From Hymenobacter algoricola (GTDB lineage: Bacteria > Bacteroidota > Bacteroidia > Cytophagales > Hymenobacteraceae): a stretch of DNA of 64,000 bases. The position numbers and the translations under genes were made by a program. How positions within the stretch are numbered: position 1 is the stretch's first letter; every line of letters begins with the position of its first letter. Below are positions 59,235 through 64,000 of this stretch, piece after piece. Under the pieces are notes generated by a model that did not search any database, had not been told where the DNA came from, and saw nothing but the letters and a program-made list of their open reading frames with translations. The stretch is taken from positions 1 to 64,000 of the forward strand of contig NZ_BAABDH010000015.1 of assembly GCF_039539525.1 (NCBI RefSeq), given 5' to 3'.

Positions 59235-59669
59235 ATGAAAAAGCTGATTGCCGCTACGCTTCTGGCCGCCACGGGACTGTTGGCCCACCAGGCCCACGCC
59301 CAAGCCACCGGGCGTCCCGACTCCGAGCAGGCGCAGAAAGCGGCGCGCAAGTCGCGCAAGGCCTCCGGCGAGGATATTGCCCGCATGCAGCAGCGCATGA
59401 GCATGAACCCCAATGAAGCAAAGCGCGACCAGCAGCTGGAAGTGCTGGAAGCCCGCGCCGGGGGCGGCACGGCCAACACCAGCTTCGGCCGCTCGTCGGG
59501 CCCGGCCCGCCAGATGGAAAAGGGCAGCGGCGGCTTTAGCGTACTCAAGTTTAAGGACAAGCGCGGCACTGCCCAGCAGAAGCGTGGCGTAAGCCGCCGG
59601 GCCGGGGGCATCGACCCCAAAGGCCAGCCGCTGAATCACAAAAAGAAGAAGCACTTCCTGTTTTTCTAA
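59235..59669 (+). CDS. Small basic exported protein of unknown function
   Basis: This is a 144-residue protein. A signal peptide (LIAATLLAATGLLAHQAHAQ) is followed by a highly charged, Lys/Arg/Gln-rich mature part with little predicted fold, ending KKKKHFLFF. It is isoelectrically very basic and may bind cell-wall or nucleic acid surfaces. I do not recognise a family. A strong terminator follows. Confidence 0.65.
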   Translation: MKKLIAATLLAATGLLAHQAHAQATGRPDSEQAQKAARKSRKASGEDIARMQQRMSMNPNEAKRDQQLEVLEARAGGGTANTSFGRSSGPARQMEKGSGGFSVLKFKDKRGTAQQKRGVSRRAGGIDPKGQPLNHKKKKHFLFF

Positions 59670-59690
59670 CCGAAACCAGGCCATAAAAAA

Positions 59691-59718
59691 GCCCCGAAGC
59701 AGAGCTTCGGGGCTTTTT
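59691..59718 (+). terminator. Terminator after the basic exported protein gene
   Basis: GCCCCGAAGC pairs exactly with GCTTCGGGGC over three bases, followed by five T. Confidence 0.85.
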
Positions 59719-59821
59719 GCGTCTTTAGTACTCCAAGGCCACCGTTCGCCCTCGGCTGTACTAAAGAAGGAGGCTGCTGGCTGGCCGGTATGGGCAGCCA
59801 GCGTATTGAGGGGAAGGAAGT

Positions 59822-59853
59822 CAACATCCGGAAGCGGGTGCTCCCGGATGTTG
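59822..59853. terminator. Stem-loop after the small lipoprotein gene
   Basis: CAACATCCGG pairs exactly with CCGGATGTTG over 12 bases, in the gap downstream of the lipoprotein stop. It has no T tract. Confidence 0.45.
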
Positions 59854-59903
59854 GCTCACCAGTCGTAGCCAGGAGAGTAGCGGGGCAATGAGCGCCTTCT
59901 GCC

Positions 59904-60008
59904 TCAGGCCGCTACGGGGGCGTTTGGGCTTGCCTGGACTTGTTCGCAGGAACCCAGCAGGACCAGAGCCAGCACGCCTGAAGCCGGAAAGAGGACTGAT
60001 TTCAGCAT
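59904..60008 (-). CDS. Very small lipoprotein (34 aa), entericidin-like
   Basis: The ATG at 60008 opens a 34-codon frame: MLKSVLFPASGVLALVLLGS then Cys, followed by EQVQASPNAPVAA and TGA at 59904-59906. It has a classic lipoprotein signal with lipobox LLGSC and a mature part of only 14 residues. This resembles entericidin-type mini lipoproteins. It lies 40 bases downstream of the beta-barrel gene on the same strand, so they are probably co-transcribed. Confidence 0.6.
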   Translation of the reverse strand: MLKSVLFPASGVLALVLLGSCEQVQASPNAPVAA

Positions 60009-60048
60009 GACAAACTCAGAAATAAGTGAGCAAACCACTTGGGGCATC

Positions 60049-60864
60049 CTAGAACCGGGCCGTGAGGCCAAGCTTCAGGTAGCTCATGTCATAGCCGACC
60101 TCGGTGAAGGCGCCAAGGTTGTCGGTCAGGAAGTAGCGGGCGCCCACAAACACGCCGGGCATCACGTGGACGGAGTTGGCGGTATACCCTTGCGTAGTGG
60201 GGGAGCTGTCGTAAAACGTATCCTTCCATGTCTGCACCCGCACCCCCATGCTTACGCCGCCGTAGGTATCCAGCTTGGGGTGTTGGAGCAGGTTGTAGTG
60301 ATACGTGCCCCGCACGGATACCAGCACGTTGGTCCAGGTAGCTTTGTAGTTGCCGGTGCCATAGTTGTAGTGGTACGCTTTGTACCCGATCAGGCCCCCG
60401 ATACCAATCGTGCCCGGTCCCACCCCGTCAAGCACGCCCCGCTCTGCCGACACGCTCAGGGCAGGCGTCGATTTGAGCGTGCCGTAGTAGCCGGCATAGC
60501 CCAGCCCCAGTCCTACTCCCAGGTTAACCATCGTGGTGCCTTTCTCAAACAGCTCTCCGGTGGCATTGGGCACTACCGGGGCAGCCGCAACCTGCGGGGT
60601 CGCTGAAGCCGGCTCAGCCGCCCCGCGGGAGGGAGCAGGGGCCGCTTGCGGCGCGGGCGTAACCGGGCGGACGGGAGCAGGCCTGGCCGCGGCGCGGCTG
60701 GCAAGAGCCGGGGTAGTGTTGGCTTTAACAGTGGTATTCTTGGGCACACCGACAGTTTTGGTAGGACCTGAACTGGTAGCCGGGCGGCGGATAGCGGTTT
60801 GGGCCAGGGCCGGCATACTTGCTACGACCGTTATCAGAAACAGGGAGGAGGTAAGGGTTTTCAT
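60049..60864 (-). CDS. Outer-membrane beta-barrel protein
   Basis: This 271-residue protein has a signal peptide (SLFLITVVASMPALAQ), then a Pro/Ala/Thr-rich disordered segment (about 22-100), and an 8-to-10-strand barrel with Gly/Tyr-rich strands (VNLGVGLGLGYAGYYG, GARYFLTDNLGAFTEVGYDMSY) ending in LGLTARF with a terminal Phe. It is probably an OmpA/OmpX-like porin of the OMP_b-brl type. Its function is unknown. Confidence 0.8.
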   Translation of the reverse strand: MKTLTSSLFLITVVASMPALAQTAIRRPATSSGPTKTVGVPKNTTVKANTTPALASRAAARPAPVRPVTPAPQAAPAPSRGAAEPASATPQVAAAPVVPNATGELFEKGTTMVNLGVGLGLGYAGYYGTLKSTPALSVSAERGVLDGVGPGTIGIGGLIGYKAYHYNYGTGNYKATWTNVLVSVRGTYHYNLLQHPKLDTYGGVSMGVRVQTWKDTFYDSSPTTQGYTANSVHVMPGVFVGARYFLTDNLGAFTEVGYDMSYLKLGLTARF

Positions 60865-61011
60865 AGCGGGAAGGAGGGAGCAGCTAAGAGTTTATTCAAG
60901 GAGTGTAATTTGTTCCTGAATTGATGCAAATTACGGCGCACGGCCGCGAAGGGCAATAACATGATGATGTGACAACGCCAAAAGACCCGAAAACCGTCTG
61001 GACCGGCCAGC

Positions 61012-61042
61012 AAAAAGCCCCGGCCAGTGCTGGCCGGGGCTT
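61012..61042 (-). terminator. infB terminator
   Basis: AAGCCCCGGCCAG pairs exactly with CTGGCCGGGGCTT over two bases; on the minus strand five T follow. It lies 29 bases after the infB stop. Confidence 0.85.
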
Positions 61043-61070
61043 CCCGTACTTATCGAATGGCGTGCGCTGC

Positions 61071-64000
61071 TTACAGCGTCCGCTTCACTTCTTTCTCTTC
61101 GAAGCCCTCAATGTTGTCACCTTCCTGCAACTCGTTGAAGCCTTTCACCGAAATACCGCACTCGTAACCCTGGCGTACTTCCGACACGTCGTCTTTGTAG
61201 CGCTTCAGGTCCTGGATTTCGCCCGAGTACACTACGATGCCGTTGCGCACCACCCGCACGCGGGTCCGGCGGGTGAAGCTGCCTTCCGTCACCATACAGC
61301 CGGCAATGGTACCGACCTTGGTGATGTTGAAGACCTGCCGCACCTCGGCGTTGGCCACCACGATTTCCTGCACCGTCGGGGCCAGCATGCCTTCCATGGC
61401 ATCCTTCACCTCGTTGATGGCATTGTAGATAATCGAGTAGAGGCGGATGTCAATCTGCTCCTGCTCGGCCAGCTTGCGGGCACTCTGCGAGGGCCGCACC
61501 TGGAAGCCGATGATGATGGCGTCGGAAGCCGAAGCCAGCAAGACGTCGGATTCGGAGATGGCACCCACACCTTTGGCGAGGATGTTCACCTTCACCTCCG
61601 GCGTGCTCAGCTTGAGCAGCGAGTCAGAGAGAGCTTCCACCGAGCCGTCCACGTCACCTTTTACAATCACGTTAAGCTCCTTGAACGAGCCGATGGCCAG
61701 ACGGCGACCAATCTCGTCCAGGGTGATGTGCTTCTTGGTCCGCATGCTCTGCTCACGCGAGAGCTGCTGACGCTGGGTAGCCAGTTCCCGGGCTTCGCGC
61801 TCGGTTTCCATCACCTGGATTTTGTCGCCGGCCTGCGGCGCGCCGGTCAGACCGAGCACCTGTACCGGCGTGGCCGGACCAGCCTGCTTCATCTTCTTGC
61901 CGCGGTGGTCGGTCATGGCCTTCACGCGGCCGTAGTGCGGCCCCGCCAGTACCACGTCGCCCACTTTCAGCGTGCCGGTCTGCACCAGTACCGTCGTGAC
62001 GTAGCCGCGGCCTTTGTCCAGCATGGCTTCGATAACGGTACCCACGGCGTTGCGGTCGGGGTTGGCTTTGAGTTCGAGCAGTTCGGCTTCGAGCAGTACC
62101 TTTTCCAGCAAGTCCTCGATGCCGAGGCCCGACTTGGCCGATACTTCCTGCGACTGGTACTTGCCGCCCCACTCTTCCACCAGGATATTCATCGCCGACA
62201 GCTCCTCACGGATCTTATCGGAGTTGGCCCCCGGCTTGTCAATCTTGTTCATCGCAATAACGATGGGCACACCCGCCGCTTGCGCGTGGTTGATGGCTTC
62301 CCGGGTCTGCGGCATCACGGAGTCGTCGGCCGCAATGACGATGATGGCAATGTCAGTGACTTTGGCACCGCGGGCCCGCATGGCCGTAAAGGCTTCGTGA
62401 CCCGGCGTATCGAGGAACGTAACCCGCTTGTTGGAAGCCGTCATTACGTCGTAGGCCCCAATGTGCTGGGTGATACCGCCGGCTTCGCCTTTGGCTACCG
62501 TGGCGTTCCGGATGTAGTCAAGCAGGGAGGTCTTGCCGTGGTCGACGTGGCCCATGATGGTCACAATCGGAGCGCGGGAAACCAGGTCTTCCTCGTTTTC
62601 TTCAATAGTAACGTCGCCTTCCTCTTCCTCCGCCGACAGGAACTCCACGTCGTAGCCGAACTCGTCGGCCACTACCGTAATAGCTTCTGCATCGAGACGC
62701 TGGTTGATGGAGATGAACATGCCCATGTTCAGACACACCTTGATGACTTCGTTCACCGAGACGTCCATCAGCGAAGCCAGATCATTGGCCGAGATGAACT
62801 CGGTTACTTTTAGAATCTTGGCGTCCAGCTCGTTCTGAGCGCGCTGGGCTTCCCGATCCTCCGCCCCACCGGCCCGCTTGTCGCGGCGGTATTTCGCACG
62901 GTTGTTATTGTTGCCACCGCGGCCGCCGCTGAGCTTGGCCAGCGTCGCCTTGATCTGCTCCTGAATCTGCTTGTCGTTCTGCTCGGGCGTATTGGCAGCA
63001 CCGGGCGAGCCAGGGCCGATGGTCGGCCGCAAGGTGCTCGGGGGCCGCTGGCCCGGACCCGTGCGCGGACCCTGACCGGGGCCGCCGGGGCGCTGGCCGG
63101 GACCACCGGCGGGGCGGTTGCCCTGGTAGCCACCGCCAGTACCCGGTTGGGTGCCAGCGCCGGGCGTGGTGATAGCGCCGGCAGGACCGGGGATGCGCTG
63201 ACGTTTCTTCTTGTCGGGACTCAGGCCGCTCTTGCGAACATCGGACGAAGCCACCGGACGAGCCCCGCGGCCCCCGCGGCGCGAGGAATCCATCGGCAGC
63301 TCGATCTTGCCGAGAACTGTGAGGCCTTTCAGCTGGTCGGCCTTGGCCACAATGGTTCCGGCATCCTCGCCACCTTCAGCCGCGGAGGCGTCGGGGGCCA
63401 CCGGAGCCGTCGTGGCACTAGGAGCTACCGGAGCAGCAGGTGGGCTGGCCACCGCAGCCGGAGCGGCGGCGGGAGCCGGCACCGCCGGTACTTCTGCCGC
63501 AGGGGCAGCCGGCTTGGCTACCGGAGCAGCCTCTGCCGGCGTAGCCTGGGGCGCCGGAGCAACTTCGGCAGCTGGGGCAGGGGCCGCAACTGGCGCGGCG
63601 GGCTTGACTTCCGCAACGGGAGCTGGCGCGGGCTTCGGGGCAGGAGCCACGGCCGGCGCAGCAGCAGCAGCCACTGGAGCGGCGGCAACCGGAGCCGGGG
63701 CTGGCTTCGGAGCTACCGGCCGGCCTTTGGCGTCCAGCTCGATGCGGCCCAGCACTTTCAGGCCCGGTACCTTGGGCGCTTCCGTGGCGGGAGCCACCGG
63801 AGCCGGCGTGGGCTCTGGTTTGGCTTCAGCCACGGGGGCCGGCGCTACCGGTTGCGGCACTGCCGCAGCCTGAGGGGCTTCCACCGGCTTGGGGGCCGGC
63901 GCTGGCACAGGAGCCGCGGGCTTGGGAGCTGCGGGCTCAACCCGGGGCGCGGGGGCCGCTTCCAACTCCGTCTGGCGCTTGGCCTGCGTGAGCTTGGTCG
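61071..64000 (-). CDS. infB: Translation initiation factor IF-2, 5' end beyond window
   Basis: The visible part is over 970 codons and runs off the right edge; no true start codon is seen. The N-terminal portion is a very long Ala/Pro/Val-rich region (about 200 residues), then a Gly/Arg/Gln-rich linker. The IF2_N-like segment follows, then the GTPase domain with G1 GHVDHGKT, G3 DTPGHEAF, G4 MNKIDKPG, and domains II-IV. IF-2 delivers fMet-tRNA to the 30S subunit. The Pro/Ala-rich N-terminus is long compared with the Escherichia coli factor. The remaining 5' end should lie within about 200 codons to the right. Confidence 0.95.
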   Translation of the reverse strand, partial: TKLTQAKRQTELEAAPAPRVEPAAPKPAAPVPAPAPKPVEAPQAAAVPQPVAPAPVAEAKPEPTPAPVAPATEAPKVPGLKVLGRIELDAKGRPVAPKPAPAPVAAAPVAAAAAPAVAPAPKPAPAPVAEVKPAAPVAAPAPAAEVAPAPQATPAEAAPVAKPAAPAAEVPAVPAPAAAPAAVASPPAAPVAPSATTAPVAPDASAAEGGEDAGTIVAKADQLKGLTVLGKIELPMDSSRRGGRGARPVASSDVRKSGLSPDKKKRQRIPGPAGAITTPGAGTQPGTGGGYQGNRPAGGPGQRPGGPGQGPRTGPGQRPPSTLRPTIGPGSPGAANTPEQNDKQIQEQIKATLAKLSGGRGGNNNNRAKYRRDKRAGGAEDREAQRAQNELDAKILKVTEFISANDLASLMDVSVNEVIKVCLNMGMFISINQRLDAEAITVVADEFGYDVEFLSAEEEEGDVTIEENEEDLVSRAPIVTIMGHVDHGKTSLLDYIRNATVAKGEAGGITQHIGAYDVMTASNKRVTFLDTPGHEAFTAMRARGAKVTDIAIIVIAADDSVMPQTREAINHAQAAGVPIVIAMNKIDKPGANSDKIREELSAMNILVEEWGGKYQSQEVSAKSGLGIEDLLEKVLLEAELLELKANPDRNAVGTVIEAMLDKGRGYVTTVLVQTGTLKVGDVVLAGPHYGRVKAMTDHRGKKMKQAGPATPVQVLGLTGAPQAGDKIQVMETEREARELATQRQQLSREQSMRTKKHITLDEIGRRLAIGSFKELNVIVKGDVDGSVEALSDSLLKLSTPEVKVNILAKGVGAISESDVLLASASDAIIIGFQVRPSQSARKLAEQEQIDIRLYSIIYNAINEVKDAMEGMLAPTVQEIVVANAEVRQVFNITKVGTIAGCMVTEGSFTRRTRVRVVRNGIVVYSGEIQDLKRYKDDVSEVRQGYECGISVKGFNELQEGDNIEGFEEKEVKRTL

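Overview
The window reads as a chromosomal segment of a GC-rich Bacteroidota, most likely a Cytophagales bacterium close to Hymenobacter. Support comes from type IX secretion (T9SS) cargo with CHU_C-type and type A sorting tails, the translocon protein SprA, a TonB-dependent receptor with a carboxypeptidase-like plug extension, DUF3078 and DUF4292 proteins, and promoter-like TAnnTTTG boxes close upstream of many starts. No rRNA or tRNA genes and no CRISPR arrays were seen.

Positions 1-8480 are accessory DNA. They hold the tail of an insertion sequence, a small unknown gene, a calcineurin-like phosphoesterase, an intergenic region rich in inverted and 11-bp direct repeats, an AlbA_2 (Schlafen-type) ATP-binding protein, and a phage-like control and early-gene module. 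In that module an S24/CI-type repressor is divergent from a minus-strand operon that carries two paralogous excisionase-like HTH proteins, a cytosine DNA methyltransferase whose target-recognition segment is out of frame, a replication-type protein and conserved phage hypotheticals. No integrase or structural genes are present, so it is probably a remnant or a satellite element.

Positions 8565-30900 hold a TPR-like protein, an exosortase with its partner membrane protein, a MoxR ATPase, three T9SS cargo genes in a row, a surface-polysaccharide cluster (methyltransferase, flippase, glycosyltransferase), a TonB receptor with a secreted T9SS partner, YicC, a small exported protein, an M28 peptidase, VanZ and GcvH. 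Positions 31009-41788 carry sprA, ruvA and maeB, and with gcvH and vanZ form a gene order I recognise from Bacteroidota gliding/T9SS loci.

Positions 41789-42250 are the most unusual part. They hold a tandem array of eleven exact 21-bp units with a symmetric framework CGT-N7-ACG-N8 and otherwise variable sequence, some units being perfect inverted copies of others. It abuts the stop codon of a conserved helical protein of unknown function (42251-42718).

Positions 42762-64000 are mostly housekeeping and envelope genes: a lipoprotein, a LysM lytic transglycosylase, GatA and two TatA proteins in one operon; a GAF-LytTR regulator; a run with a degenerate EnvC-like protein, a DUF4292 lipoprotein, a TPR protein, a sugar nucleotidyltransferase, dUTPase and a flippase; then an enoyl-CoA hydratase, MscL, a DUF3078 protein, a small basic exported protein, an outer-membrane beta-barrel with a tiny lipoprotein downstream, and infB, which runs off the right edge.
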